A stretch of 64,000 bases of DNA, taken from the NCBI GenBank assembly GCA_963662175.1, contig OY759219.1, forward strand, positions 27,446,908 through 27,510,907. The letters are read 5' to 3'. Of this stretch, positions 1-11,655 are shown piece after piece. The stretch's first letter is position 1, and each line of letters starts with the position of its first letter. This DNA comes from Aradus depressus (taxonomy: Eukaryota > Arthropoda > Insecta > Hemiptera > Aradidae). Position numbers and translations under genes: made by a program. The notes below the pieces were generated by a model. It saw only the letters and a program-made list of their open reading frames with translations, was not told the DNA's origin and made no database searches.

Positions 1-222
1 CCTACTACCAGAGGGCTCTTTCGTCACTCTGTTAGACATTAGCCAGCCTCTACTTTGGGAGTCCTAATTTTGTCTACCCAAGTTCATTCACCTAGGGCTC
101 TTTAGCGAGTACCTGACATCAGACTCGGTACCATGGCTTAACGCCCTTTCCGAAGGGCGGCCAGCTCTCAGATAGAAAGCTTAAGGCCTCAGCCGGGTTC
201 CGAAGCCGCGTTCTTGACGCTT
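1..222 (-). repeat. tRNA-derived SINE, partial
   Basis: Reverse copy entering from the window edge. The central CCGAAGGGCGG and GAGTACCTGACATC blocks are kept. The tRNA-like head is diverged. Confidence 0.7.
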
Positions 223-959
223 TCCAAACGTATGTAGATGAACGTTTGAGTTACATTTTAGCTTTGCTCCCTCAAAACGTTCAAAATTGTAATGACATCA
301 AATCCCTTCTGTTGGAGTACCATAAGTATTCAAAGTATGCCGTGAAGTTCTCGACAAAAAATATCACCTTTGTCGCCTACAACCTCTCTGTTGATAGAAT
401 GTCAACTCATTTTCATGAGTTTTTTAAAATCCCTACCCTTTTCCGCCTCATATTTTACGTTCTTTTCGCAACCCTTTTTCACTCCCCCCCAAAAAAAAAT
501 TCATGAGGGTTGACGAAGAATCCTTGAAAGCGGTAAAAAGGATTCCTCAACAAGGGAGGGGAGGCATTTTCCCAAGCCCCTAAATATTGATGAAATACCG
601 CGGCGGGGAGAGGGGGGGGGGGGAGGGGGTGTTTTCGGGTGGCAACCATAATTCAAATGGACATGAGGAGAAAATCAAAGATATACTGCCCTCAACGCAG
701 AGCCCTCTCACATATAAATATATATATATTTTTCTATTGTAAAATTCAACAATACGATGGAATAAGTAGAATTGGATTCACTTGTGCCAGTTTTGACAAT
801 GACATTAAATATTCAATTCATTCTTACTGGCAATTTGAAACGGCAATTCGAAATTTCGGAAATAATAATCTTGTTTATTCGTCGGTAATGTAGAGGGAAT
901 GTAAAGGCAAACCCAAAACCTCGATAATCTTCAAAATACGGAAGTCAAGACACGAAATG
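223..959. other. No gene recognised
   Basis: Short frames only. A G-run lies at about 614-632 and an ATAT stretch at about 715. Confidence 0.5.
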
Positions 960-1175
960 ACAGACTTTAGAAGTATAGGGAGAGTTACGTAATCGGTGGT
1001 CAAAAATTTGATGTTCTATTTTCAACGGAATTTGCGTATGTATGGGTGTGTTTTCGAACACAATAACTTCCGATATAATGAATAGTAATATTAGGGAGGG
1101 GCTGAACACAAAAACTCTAATAACTTATGTAATGAACGTATCGACATGAAATTTTCTACTTTCAACGGTACTTAT
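960..1175 (+). repeat. GATAACTCCCGAT repeat family, copy
   Basis: Recognised by GAAGTATAGGGAGAGTTACG, ACAATAACTTCCGAT and a second half with AATGAACGTATCGACATGAA. Degenerate. Confidence 0.6.
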
Positions 1176-1583
1176 AAGGATGCTGCTTATATCATGAAAA
1201 TCGATTCAATAATGTTTGAGCTAACTTGTTATAAACATGCAGAAAGGCAAAACTACAGATTTATATATTTAAATAAAAACTCATATTGAATCAGTTAGGT
1301 ATATGCTGTTGCGGACTTTTTATTGTCAATAATTCCTCCATATTTGATATAACTTCAATGGTTTTAGGCAATGTGTAAATGGGGCCCAGACGCCCGTTTC
1401 TCCTTCGACTTGCTTCACTTTTACCATTACTGCTCAGCTTCCCTTTGATAAAGCGTGAAAATGTAAGCCTTTGGTCCACCAAAATGATATAAGCTTCCCA
1501 ACTGTGAAGGAATTATCCAAATTGATTAAGTAGTTTTCGATATTACCTCAAATACACAAACAAAGAAACTTTGTCTCATTTTA
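1176..1583. other. No gene recognised
   Basis: A 63-codon minus frame with no recognisable motif; probably degraded repeat. Confidence 0.45.
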
Positions 1584-1925
1584 GTTAGTTATTATGACTC
1601 ATGCCCGGGCTTTAACTAAGAGGTCATATCGCCTACTATCAGAGGGCTCTTTCGTCACTTTGGTGGACATGAGCCCGACTCTACAGTGGGAGTCCTAAAT
1701 TATGCCAACCCTAAATTTTTTATTCACCTAACGAGTACCTGACATCGTACAGGCTCGGAACCATAGCTTAACGTCCCATCCAAAGGACGGCGTGCTTAAG
1801 TTTATTTTACCACCCAGATACAATAAACTAACTAAGAGCCTCGGCCACGTTTCGAACCCACGATCTTGAGCTCAGAAGGCAAGCACGCATGCCGGCGCCC
1901 TCTGAGCTACCGGCGCCCTCTGTGT
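1584..1925 (-). repeat. tRNA-derived SINE, TAAC-tail type
   Basis: Nearly full length. The reversed tail reads TTTTAGTTAGTTATTATGACTC. The head keeps a box B-like GTTTCGAACCC and a duplicated ACCGGCGCCCTCTG end. Confidence 0.85.
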
Positions 1926-3549
1926 CTGTGACTTGACTGTGTACAGAATGTTCTGAAACCAATCTTAGGACTGTAGTAGCAGTCAGTCTACTGAATGCTG
2001 ACATTTATCACGGTCCAATCTAGTCGCAGTCCGGTCCCAATCCAGTTGTGGTCTTGTCTATTATACATGTATCGGCCTCAACTGATACTCTGCTTTATAA
2101 CTGACAATAGAGTGAGCTATATCTTCGATAGAAGGGTTTCTGTTTTGGTCTTTGACCCACGGATCTCCAAAAACCACTTAACCGCGGTTCACCACCCAAT
2201 GGAGGGTGGGTCTTGTGTGTGATCCATCCTATATAACGTTTTTCTTCCCTTTTTTTTTGGCCCTCTAGGGCCCTATTTTTAACCCTCCTCTCCATTCAAC
2301 CTCTTGAGTGATCAATTCATCCTGAGACCTCAATGTACACCAATTCACAGGATTCTTATTCGGATCAAGACAATTAAGAGATACAACAGGTACGGTATGA
2401 AACAAGTTGGTTGAAAATTATGTTTCACCATCAGACCAACATCACTTAATTTATCAATAAGTTATTCTATATCTTATTTGTATAATATATTTAAGACAAT
2501 ATCTATGGTTACCAACATACGTGATTAAAATAGTTGAAATAAAAATATAGTCTATTAGCACATAGAGAAACTAAAACTAGAAGAGTTAAAAACGGAAGTT
2601 ACACTTCAAACGTGTGTAATAACTGCACACACACACTTTTTTTTTTGTAAATAAAAACTGCATTCTTGCGGATACGCTGTAACACATTTTAGTGGGATTG
2701 TAACGTTTACGACTGGTGGAGTTGAGAACTGCTGAAGTTGGCACGTGTTGGTTTACGAGTTCTGGTTCTCACCATGTGGCGTCTACATAAACTTTACGCT
2801 ATGTATCAGTGATTGCTACCAGTCACTGTGCCTCACTCACATGGATATTTCAGTGGGTAATAATCTTCGCGAGTAGAATACACTACAAAGTAAAATGAAA
2901 ATATTCAAGTCAATAGAAGTCAAAAGTCTTCAGTGAATGATATGCAATGTACTTCCCCAACGAGAATCAATAAACTCAGTATTCGCTCTCCCTCTGAAGC
3001 TGAATTGTTGCACGGAGGAGCAAACCTTGGGAATGAAGACTCTCCCAATATCCACACACTTCTCTAGTATAAGTAATGTTGCACGGAGGAGCAAACCTTG
3101 CGACTGAAGGCTCTCCCCAGTGTCCACACACTTCTCTAGTCTAGGTAATGTTGCCTGCTTGCTGCTCGCCCCGAACCACCCTCTCGCCTCGCCTATCTCC
3201 ATGGCCCTGTTCTTATCTCCTGTTTGTCCCCAAGCTTCCGGGGGTCCACTTTTTTTCTTTCCCCCCAACCCTTAAACACTTCTGAAAGCACCTCTTTGTG
3301 ATTCAAGCCCCCGCCTCGGTAACACTCTCATCTCACACTCTATATCCCTGAGTTGGGAAACCACAAAACAATTCAATACTTGAAAAACTTCTCGAGCCTC
3401 AAATATGTTCTCTTCTCGTTGGTAACCCATTAAGGAAATTTCATGGACGGTGCGTCATGAAATTTAGGTGCTAACCATGAAATTTCCTGAAGATGAAATT
3501 TTAGTTTACTATCTTCGTCAACTAAAAACTTTTGCTTGCCCAGCCTCAA
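1926..3549. other. Unclassified single-copy-looking DNA
   Basis: At 3010-3150 a phrase with TTGCACGGAGGAGCAAACCTTG and CACACTTCTCTAGT is repeated twice about 65 bp apart. ATGAAATTTC is repeated near 3440-3500. No coding pattern. Confidence 0.45.
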
Positions 3550-3740
3550 AATATAAGGAGAGTTAGGTAATCAATCAGAAATCCGATGCTAAATTTTCAC
3601 ATAAATGTTTTCCGGACACAAAATTTTATATGTATAATTTTCAGCTTAATCGACCAAAGGGAAGTGGGGGAGGGTCAGAGGAAGAGCTCAACTCAAAACC
3701 TTAATATCTATCGCTGTAAGGAATGTATCAATACAAAATT
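3550..3740 (+). repeat. GATAACTCCCGAT repeat family, partial
   Basis: GGAGAGTTAGGTAATCAATC, CGACCAAAGGGAAGTGGGGG, TATCAATACAAAATTT. Confidence 0.55.
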
Positions 3741-3954
3741 TAGTATAATAATAATAATAATTATTATTATTATATTCTTTATTATATTATACCTGCTAAT
3801 AGGATACGTCATAAGAATGTATACATTAAGATTATTATTTAGATACTTAAACAGATATTATATCTGACACACGTGGATTAGAACTAACAATTTACAACTA
3901 AAAAGTAAAAAGAAATGTATAAATATCATATTCGTATATATAATGAGTACAGAG

Positions 3955-4725
3955 GGAGCCGGTAGCTCAGTGGTATGAGTGCTTGCCTTCTGAGCTCAAG
4001 AACGTGGGTTCGAAACCCGACCGAGGTAAAATAAACTTAAGCACGGAGGATTAACCCTGTCGTATACCCTGTACATATTATTAGCAAAAGTTTCTTATGG
4101 AATTTCATTTCCAGTTATATATCCATCGTTACGTTTTGGTTACCCATTATCATAATCCTATTACTTTCGAGGGCGCCGGTAGCTTAGTGGTATGCGTGCT
4201 TGCCTTCTGAGCTCAAGATCGTGGGTTCGAAACCCGACCGAGGTAAAATAAACTTAAGCACGGAGGATTAACCCTGTCGTATACCCTGTACATATTATTA
4301 GCAAAAGTTTCTTATGGAATTTCATTTCCAGTTATATATCCATCGTTACGTTTTGGTTACCCATTATCATAATCCTATTACTTTCGAGGGCGCCGGTAGC
4401 TTAGTGGTATGCGTGCTTGCCTTCTGAGCTCAAGATCGTGGGTTCGAAACCCGACCGAGGCCCTTAGTTTACTTTATTTGGGAGGTAAAATAAACTTAAG
4501 CATGCCGTCCTTCGGATGGGACGTTAAGCGATGGTCCCGAGCCTGTACGATGTCAGGAACTCGTTAAAGACCCCTACCCTAGGTGAATAAAAATTTAGGG
4601 TAGGCAACATTTAGGACTCCCACAGTAGAGTCGGGCTCATGTCCACCAAAGTGACGAAAGGTAGTAGGCGATATGACCTCGTAGTTAAAGCCCGGGCATG
4701 AGTCGTCAAACCTAACCTAAACTAA
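3955..4725 (+). repeat. Tandem SINE array: two short units and one full SINE
   Basis: Three tRNA-like heads in a row at about 3955, 4170 and 4389, each with box A TAGCTYAGTGG and box B GGTTCGAAACC. After the first two heads the normal SINE body is replaced by a roughly 130-bp segment (GGAGGATTAACCCTGTCG to TTACTTTCGAG); the third head continues as a full SINE ending AACCTAACCTAA near 4710. The second-to-third spacing is about 218 bp and those copies are near identical. The replacement segment also occurs alone at 6232-6344, so a composite unit was probably duplicated. Confidence 0.8.
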
Positions 4726-6231
4726 CCTAGAGGTGGTTGATTAATATGGGTTGAAGTAGTACAATGCCGGTGAATCACCGACATTCTTTTAAAGTGTTGA
4801 TCTTGCCAGTACCTTGTCACACCTTTGTTACGTCTGAGCCAGGGTAAACCCACCCTTACTTTTTGTAGCTATTTTTTTATTTTTTTTCACCCTACTGGCA
4901 TTGACAAAATAACACATCCTCCAAAGGGGATTAGACACTTCAGGTACCACTTGACTCAAAAACCGCAGATGTTAACCTACCAAAAAACCTATTTTTTTTT
5001 CGACCGTAAGAAGAAATGAGGCAGGTGTTGACAAACTGAATGGATTTTTGGGCATCATTTCGTTTTCACATGAAATCTATACGAACTTTTATAATAGACT
5101 CAACGGAGCAGTAGTAATTGAAAGGTTGATAATATGGATAAGTTCAAAAATCTGATCTTGCAGAAACTGGGAAAGTATACAGCCGAAACGTTACGATATC
5201 GAACTGGCAGGGACGTGACACCGAGTTAATTCTTTCATTGCAAAGTCCTACGAATAATTGTCAATGCGCCTTTTTGTGTCAAGAACATAGTCCTACACAA
5301 AGAGCTCAACATTCCTTATGTCCAAAACATAATCCAACTCTGCTTCAAGAAATTTCATCCTAAGCTACAGAAAATTCTAGCTAATACCCATTTTTTTTTT
5401 TGATTTACGCTGCTATATTATTTTCTTTTACCACAAATTTTATTTCTTGTGACAAATTTAAGCTAGGTGTTTCTTAAACTTCTCTCGGATGTTACATTAT
5501 TGGTTAATTCCGGCATTTTTTCCAGAGGTGTCTTCTTATTTTTTCCGACAATATTTCGGGACAATTATAAGTCCCTTCTTCCGGTCACTATGAACGATTC
5601 GGTTCAAATTAAAGAATAATTTCTGACATAAAACGGCGAATTCGTGTTTAGGACAAAACTACGAATTTTTTTAAAATTTTGCATAACCTTTCCCATTTTT
5701 TCCACTCTATGGTGGTCCAATTTTCTGGTTAAAAATCTTCATATCTTTTTTTACAAGAACAATTTTTGCGCGAAGTTAAAAAAAAAAATCAAAGAAGCAA
5801 CGACTGTCTCCGGTGTTTTTATTCATATGTCAAATATATTTCACAAAAATAATCAGATTTGGATAATATATGGCTCCTTCTATAGTTGTGGAGGTAGATA
5901 GAATTCTGACAACCTCCCGAACAAGTTTTTTAGCAAACACCTTTAGAAGGAACCCGTTAAGACTAAAGCATAAATTCACATGTGCGGTAGTTCGTGCTAA
6001 TATTCCGACATACCGGTCTTAAACGGATGTGGTTATTTTTTGAAACGTTTCCTGTACCTGTTTAGTGTACTTAACATGCCACTTTTTGCCACAGTCTCAG
6101 AAATTTCTGTCACTTCCTGTCGTGATGAAAACGCTCGTTGAGAAACGCAGACTTTTATAAGTGCATTAGATCATTACAAGACCTAATTTTCGTCTAATAT
6201 TAGTTCAGGCTAACATTAGATTAGGGCTTTA
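4726..6231. other. No gene recognised; repeat fragments
   Basis: Contains a GCCGGTGAATCACCGAC end piece (about 4765) and a stretch at 5395-5475 (GCTATATTATTTTCTTTTA) that recurs at 29330-29420. Confidence 0.45.
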
Positions 6232-6344
6232 TGTTAATGGGTTACCAAAACGTAACGATGGATATATAACTGGAAATGAAATTCCATAAGAAACTTTCGC
6301 TAATAATATCTACAGGGTATACGACAGGGTTAATCCTCCGTACT
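6232..6344 (-). repeat. Solo copy of the segment found in the SINE array
   Basis: Reverse copy of the 4050-4165 segment, from GGGTTACCAAAACGTAACG to GGGTTAATCCTCCGT, without a tRNA head. Confidence 0.75.
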
Positions 6345-6671
6345 AGGCTGATTGTAATCAAAAACTAATCTTAACAGATATTAATTCCATTCAAGAGATG
6401 GAGACTTAGAGGAGGAGATCTAGTAGGGTCGGCTTAACTGAGGGTCAGGGTCTTTCGAACGTTTTAATATCCGCCCTGAGGTGCCAAAGCAAAAGGCAAC
6501 GGTGACTTCACAGATAGGATGTGTACGCCTGGGGGCTGGACTGTTGGTTATTAGATCGGATGAACTGAGATGTAAACTTGGGAATAGGAGTTAGCCAGAG
6601 GTTGTAAAATGAAGTAAGTCTAGCCGGCTTTCGAGGTTGCCCTCATCATTAGGCAGTCTACAAAAAAACCA

Positions 6672-6853
6672 TAGTAGGGGAGAAAAGTATGTTTTGGCGC
6701 AGGGCTAAAGGGCAAAATGGCAGCCATCCAAACCGGTGATTTGTGCTGGGGAAGTACAAAGCCGGTGTCGCGCGGTGGGACGCCCTGTCGTACTAGGACG
6801 GTCGCCATCTTGCCCTTTAGCCCTGCGCCAAAACATACTTTTCACCCCTACTA
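6672..6853. repeat. Inverted repeat with 50-bp arms
   Basis: Left arm 6672-6723 (TAGTAGGGG, GTATGTTTTGGCGCAGGG, CTAAAGGGCAAAATGGC) and right arm 6804-6853 mirror each other with few mismatches around an 80-bp GC-rich loop. The loop includes GGGGAAGTACAAAGCCGG, a piece of the window's dispersed repeat family. Confidence 0.75.
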
Positions 6854-7098
6854 ACCATCATTGACGGCGCCCCTTAATTGCATAGATATCTATTTTTTAT
6901 TGTGTATATTATGATATTTTCGAACGAATGTTCAAGTATTTATTGCCATGTTTACAAAGTATTAGTGTTCAGTTAGACAACATACTATACGGGTGAAAAA
7001 CTAGTTTTATTCTATTTTGTACCCCCTCTGTACCCTGATGCTTTAATGTTTTTGCTAGTTACTTCACCATAGTTTTATTTTATATGTATTCATAGATG

Positions 7099-7142
7099 TG
7101 CCACTGATGATGACGCAGTTGTGTTGGAAACTGGTTCGGGTA
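7099..7142 (+). ncRNA. Hammerhead-like motif, degenerate
   Basis: CTGATGA then T, a weak stem II (GACGCA...TGTTG), GAAAC, and self-complementary ACTGGT with one wobble. Stem I pairs poorly. Related copy at 43824-43870. Confidence 0.4.
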
Positions 7143-7526
7143 TAAAATAAAACAGTGAAGCAACGTCTTTATCTGTCCCATCTATGAAATTTTAAATTGC
7201 TAATTTTTCGGGAGTTATATATTTATGTTTCAAATAAAAAATAAAAAAAAGTTTAATCGGAGAGCCTGATGATGAAGAGAACCAAGAAAGTCGGCTACAT
7301 TGACATCGAAATTTTATAGCTTGTATTCACAACCCTATAAGGTTGCCACCTATTGATTTTCAGCTAGATCAGACTAAGGAAAGGGGTTATTAAGGGGTGG
7401 ATGAGGATTGAGTCCCTGTGGTAAGACACCCATTTATTTTCTGATTAATTGGCCAAAAGTACAATCAATTTGAGGTGGGGAAGTACATCGCCGGTGAATA
7501 ACTAACGACTTTTACAATTTCTATTC

Positions 7527-7856
7527 AGGTTAGGTTAGGTTTTATGACTCATGCCCTGGCTTTAACTACGAGGTCATATCGCCAGCTACCAGAGCGCTCT
7601 TTCGTCACTCTGGTGGACATGAACCCGACTCTACTGTGGGAGTCCTAAATTTTTATTCACCTAGGGTAGGATTCTTTAACGAGTAACTTACATCGTACAG
7701 GCTCGGGACCATCGCTTAACGTCCCATCCGAAGGACGGAGTGCTTAAGTTTATTTTACCTCCCATATAAAATAAACTAAGGGCCTCGGTCGAGTTACGAA
7801 CCCACGTTCATGAGCTCAGAAGGTAAGCACGCATACCACTGAGCTACCGGCGCTCT
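7527..7856 (-). repeat. tRNA-derived SINE with AACCT tail and 11-bp duplication
   Basis: Bounded by AATTTCTATTC at 7516-7526 and 7857-7867. The reversed tail (AGGTTAGGTTAGG) is inside the duplication, so it belongs to the element. The head has box A and box B reversed. Confidence 0.88.
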
Positions 7857-8170
7857 AATTTCTATTCTGGTTAACCTTGATATGACGTAGGTTGTTATGT
7901 AACAACTGTATGTAGAAAAGTTCCGTCTCAATTGTTAATGGGACTTCTGTTGTACCCTCCTACACTTTCAAACTGTGTCACTGCCATACAAAAGATTATT
8001 TTCACAACAGTCATCGCATATGGTTCGCATGGGATGCATATAATAAACATCGATATTTTGTATAATTTTGTATGATTTTTACTTTTTTATACATATAGTA
8101 TAAGGAAGTAAGGATTTCAGTAAAGCAGCTTTTTTCTTCTCCCAATTTATTGTAAAATTTTTTTAAACCA

Positions 8171-8212
8171 TTGTTAAACGTTTCGGGAAAGACCTCCCAT
8201 CATCAATACTAA
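8171..8212 (-). ncRNA. Hammerhead-like motif (GGGA stem family), reversed
   Basis: TTGATGA (first base not C), T, stem II GGGA/TCCC, GAAAC, ACGT. The surrounding 8105-8228 is an inverted copy of 8300-8420. Confidence 0.45.
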
Positions 8213-8324
8213 ACATCTTGTTAGTTAGGATTTCAGTAAACTAACTTCAAATAATGCTCCTCACACACCATTGAATAAATTAAAGATGGACGGCAGCGAC
8301 ATCCAAGACGAAGACAAAATGTTC

Positions 8325-8367
8325 AGTATTGATGATGGGAGGTCTTTTCCGAAACGTCTAACAATGT
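8325..8367 (+). ncRNA. Hammerhead-like motif (GGGA stem family)
   Basis: TTGATGA, T, GGGA stem partly mutated, GAAAC, ACGT and then C, so the cleavage triplet would be GTC. First core base T instead of C. Confidence 0.45.
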
Positions 8368-8504
8368 TTTAAAAAATTTTTACAATAAATTGGGAAAAGA
8401 AAAAAGCTGCTTTACTGAAATCCTAACTTCAAATAATGCTCCTTACACACCATTGAATAAATTAAAGATGGACGGCAGCGACATCCAAGACGAAGACAAA
8501 ATGT

Positions 8505-8547
8505 TCAGTATTGATGATGGGAGGTCTTTCCCGAAACGTCTAACTAT
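8505..8547 (+). ncRNA. Hammerhead-like motif (GGGA stem family), tandem copy
   Basis: Same as the preceding motif with an unmutated GGGA/TCCC stem. The unit ACTTCAAATAATGCTCC to GTCTAAC is a direct duplicate of the previous one, about 180 bp apart. Confidence 0.45.
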
Positions 8548-8579
8548 GTTTTAAAAAAATTTTACTAATCGTGCGAAAA

Positions 8580-9100
8580 TCCGAAATCGAGGTTTCAACT
8601 AATTTTCACGTTTAAAGGTCAGTATGTGATTGAAAAGTTGTGAGCTCTCTACCGCAAAAACGATTGTAGCTATGAACTTGAAATGTGGATTGAAGGGGTC
8701 ACATGGTCTAACTTAGTTCTGATTAGATTTTGGTCGAAATCGAACGAAAATTAAGAACATTTTCCCCCGGAACCTAACTACATTTTACAAGATACAGCTA
8801 ATGTTTATGACCTAATCCAAAATCTTTTCGAGTAGGTAATAGTAGAGAATACTAAAATACATAATTTATATGAAATATGATATTTTACAGGTCGTCCGGT
8901 TTTCGAGATACATGCCGAAAACCATCTTGAAATGTAGTTTTGAAACACATATTCTTTAGACGTTTCCATGATTTACTCGAAAAACGGTTAGTTCTATAGC
9001 AAAATTGATTCTCACCAAAATTGTTCCTTATACAATTTCCATTCGCTAGTAAGTCCTCAGATTTGAGAAAGGATCAATACGACAACATTTATAACGCCCC
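8580..9100 (+). repeat. Dispersed repeat family D, copy 1
   Basis: Shares AGATTTTGGTCGAAATCG, CTACATTTTACAAGATA and GGTCGTCCGGTTTTCGAGAT with three other places (12530-12740, 43300-43600, 58430-58830). Short frames here, such as that at 58456-58677, are not host exons. Confidence 0.65.
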
Positions 9101-9202
9101 GAAGAACGTAAAATAAATGTCTTTAAGGAATATAGTAACTCATAGCAACGAACTTTAAAATATGGTTAATGTATTGGTAGTTTTTTTTTTTTGAAAAATT
9201 AT

Positions 9203-9462
9203 AAAAATTAAGAAAAATATATGTGACGCGGCCATTACAGGATTTTCTTATACCAACAACGCTTACAGATCACTCTCTCTCTCTCCCCCTCTTCTCAAAA
9301 TTATTTCATTTCGTCTCTTTGTACAGCGTTATCTTGCGAGTAGACATTCTTATACTCAGTAATGCCAGTATGAAATAATTTTGAGAAGGGGGAAAGATAG
9401 TGATCTGTAAGCGAGGTTGGTATAAGAAAGTCCTTTAATGGTCACATCACATATTTTTTTAA
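9203..9462. mobile_element. MITE with about 90-bp inverted repeats
   Basis: Arms begin ATATATGTGACG and contain ATTACAGGATTTTCTTATA, CGCTTACAGATCACT and a CT-rich stretch; the right arm (9370-9462) is the reverse complement. Half copies occur at 16822-16920 and 18430-18480. Confidence 0.75.
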
Positions 9463-9554
9463 CATATATTTACTTATATTATTGATGAAAGTTTTTTGAT
9501 TTTTTGGAAACGTCACCAATTAAAATCGGCCGAAGGAAATTCGTTAGTTATATT

Positions 9555-9745
9555 AGTTATTGAGACTCATGCCCGGCCTTTAGCTACGAGGTAATATCGC
9601 CTACTACCAGAGCAATCTTTCTACGCTCTGTAGCACTAGTTTTTTTGCCACTCTAGTTTTATTCACGGTCTTTAACGAGTGCCTGACATCGCACTGACTC
9701 GGGACCATCACTTAATGTCCCATCCAAAGCACAGCGTGCTCGGAG
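9555..9745 (-). repeat. tRNA-derived SINE, partial
   Basis: Keeps tail, GACATCGCAC and CATCCAAAGCACAGC blocks; internal deletions and no head. Confidence 0.65.
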
Positions 9746-10596
9746 CTCGACTTAAAAAACACTAATAACTGCCGATGTAATAAATATATGGACACAACAT
9801 TTTCTATGGAGAGAGAGCGGAAACTTTATTGATTAATTCTTGCTGGGAAAGTACATTGACGACTTATTTTTTTTTTTTCCCCCATATTCTTATAAACACT
9901 ATCGGCAGAGTGTAAACGTTCAGAATAAAATACAAGGAAGAAAATTTATTGATAAAAAAAAAAAATTAGCATAATTTAGCATATGTTTTCCCACACCCAC
10001 CCAACGGCCAAAGGCCACAGGAACTTTGAATAAATTCCATTTAAATTTGGTGGCAAAAGATTCTACGCTCAATTTACGATGCAATAAAATATCTTTTAAA
10101 TTGTACCAATGCACAGAGAAGGGAAGGAACACAACAATTTATGCAGAATTATGAAACGTTAATTCCACTCTGAATTAAAATTATAGATTCAATAAACTCC
10201 CCATTATCTCCGGTGCCAAAAATTCCTGAGTCGCACTTATACATAATTCATTTTCAAGGTACATTACTGGATATTTGTAATAATTTATTTCCATTTATTT
10301 ATTATATTTTTATTTATTATTTTTTGTTTCATGTATTCTTTTTTATCGTTAAAACCACCGACAAAATGTCTAAGAACTTATTTTTAAGAAATGTTTTAAT
10401 CTTTATTATTTCCCAGCTTTCCGAAGTTTCTTTTCACTTCTTCTCTATTCTTAAGTAATATTACGTGTAATAGTTTTTTTTAATTTTAATAATTTTTATG
10501 TATTCTCAGTGTCTGTTTATTAATAATAATAATAACATTTTTTTAATTTTTATTTCAACTTATTCAGTGTCAATTGTTGACTTAACTTTAACAATT

Positions 10597-10790
10597 AGAG
10601 GACGCAGGCAGTGGTATGCGTGCTTGCATTAAGATGGCGGGATCGAAACCCGGTCGACGCCTTCCGGTTTTTATCTGGGAGGCGAAAAAAACCTTGAGTA
10701 GAGTCAGGCTCATGTCCACCAGAGCGAGGAAAGAGAGCTCTGGTAGTAGGCGATATGACCTCGAAGATAAAAGCCCGGACATTATGTATG
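10597..10790 (+). repeat. Internally deleted SINE
   Basis: tRNA-like head (GCAGTGGTATGCGTGCTTG, box B-like GATCGAAACCC) joined to the GTAGAGTCAGGCTCATGTCC tail region, lacking the middle. Confidence 0.7.
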
Positions 10791-10798
10791 TTTGGATT

Positions 10799-10841
10799 CA
10801 CTATCTGAAGATGGCAGATAATTGCTGAAACTAGTTGTGGA
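10799..10841 (+). ncRNA. Hammerhead motif (ACTAGT family), diverged
   Basis: CTGAAGA, T, stem II GGCA/TGCT, GAA, palindromic ACTAGT, cleavage base T, then GTGG, which pairs with CTAT through wobbles as stem I. Confidence 0.55.
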
Positions 10842-10886
10842 AGGAATAAAATAATATATTGTTGGACTTTGAACGAATAGAGTTAG

Positions 10887-11655
10887 TTATTATGACTCAT
10901 GCCCGGGCTTTAACTAAGAGGTCATATCGCATACTATTAGAGCGCTCTTTCGTCACTCTGGCGGACATGAGCCCGATTTATTCCCCTAGGATAGGGGTCT
11001 CCACAATTATCTCACTAATAGACCAGAATACGACTCAGAACCAATTGTGAATTTTTTTTGATAACTTAGATGTTAGAAAAATTAACAATTTATTTTTATT
11101 TTTTACTGTAGGCTTGAAAATAAAAAATAATATAATATAATTTGTTGCTTGTAAGATGGATATATATTTTTTTTATTGTATTTTAATTTTTTTTAAATTC
11201 ATGTTTTATTTTTGTCTTATGGTTACAACAATTTTACTATTTTCCCTTATCAAAGGTCATATCTTGTTTTACATAACTTTGAATTGTTTTTTCATCCTGG
11301 TTGCTTGCACTATTTATATTAAAGAGCATGTCCATATTTATTATTTCAATATTATTGGTATCTTTTTATTTAGTTGCTATATTGCTTATTTTGTACAATT
11401 CTATATATAAATATTTTTTCTTTTCTTTTATTTTATATAACTATCAGAATATGAATTTTGTAAAACAAAAAAAAAAAAAAACTCATTGCCATAAAGGTTG
11501 TAATCTTTAGTGCAATAAAATTTAATCTATCTATCTATTCACCTAGGTTAGGGGTCTCTAATGTGTACTTGACATCGCACAGGCTCAGGAACATCGCTTA
11601 ATGTCCCATCCGAAGGACGGCAACCTCAAGTTTTTAACACCTCCCAGATAAAAAC
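10887..11655 (-). repeat. SINE split by a LINE-like insert
   Basis: SINE tail at 10887-11007 and SINE body at 11535-11655, separated by the CTAT-tailed insert. Confidence 0.7.
11008..11535 (+). mobile_element. LINE-like 3' insertion with CTAT tail inside a SINE
   Basis: An AT-rich segment interrupts a minus-strand SINE (10887-11007 and 11535-11655). It ends AATAAAATTTAATCTATCTATCTATC, a polyadenylation-like motif with a CTAT tail as in some LINEs. About 20 bp of SINE sequence (CCTAGG...GGGGTCT) is repeated on both sides, so a long target duplication is likely. A related piece occurs at 59508-59690. No reading frame is recognised. Confidence 0.55.

Larger units (their letters stand above)
8105..8575. 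repeat. Inverted and tandem hammerhead-bearing repeat cluster
   Basis: One reversed and two forward units. Both forward units can be read as MDGSDIQDEDKMFSIDDGRS across the motif, perhaps the end of an element's ORF overlapping its terminal repeat. The arms share AAGCAGC and CAATTTATTGTAAAA. Confidence 0.55.

Noticed and set aside
3955..4460. Possible tRNA genes
   Set aside because: Box A and box B are perfect, but there is no cloverleaf acceptor pairing, and the same head begins many dispersed SINE copies with a common body and tail.
7261..7310. Additional hammerhead (CCTGATGATGAAGAG...)
   Set aside because: CTGATGA is present, but stem II does not pair and GAAAG replaces GAAAC.
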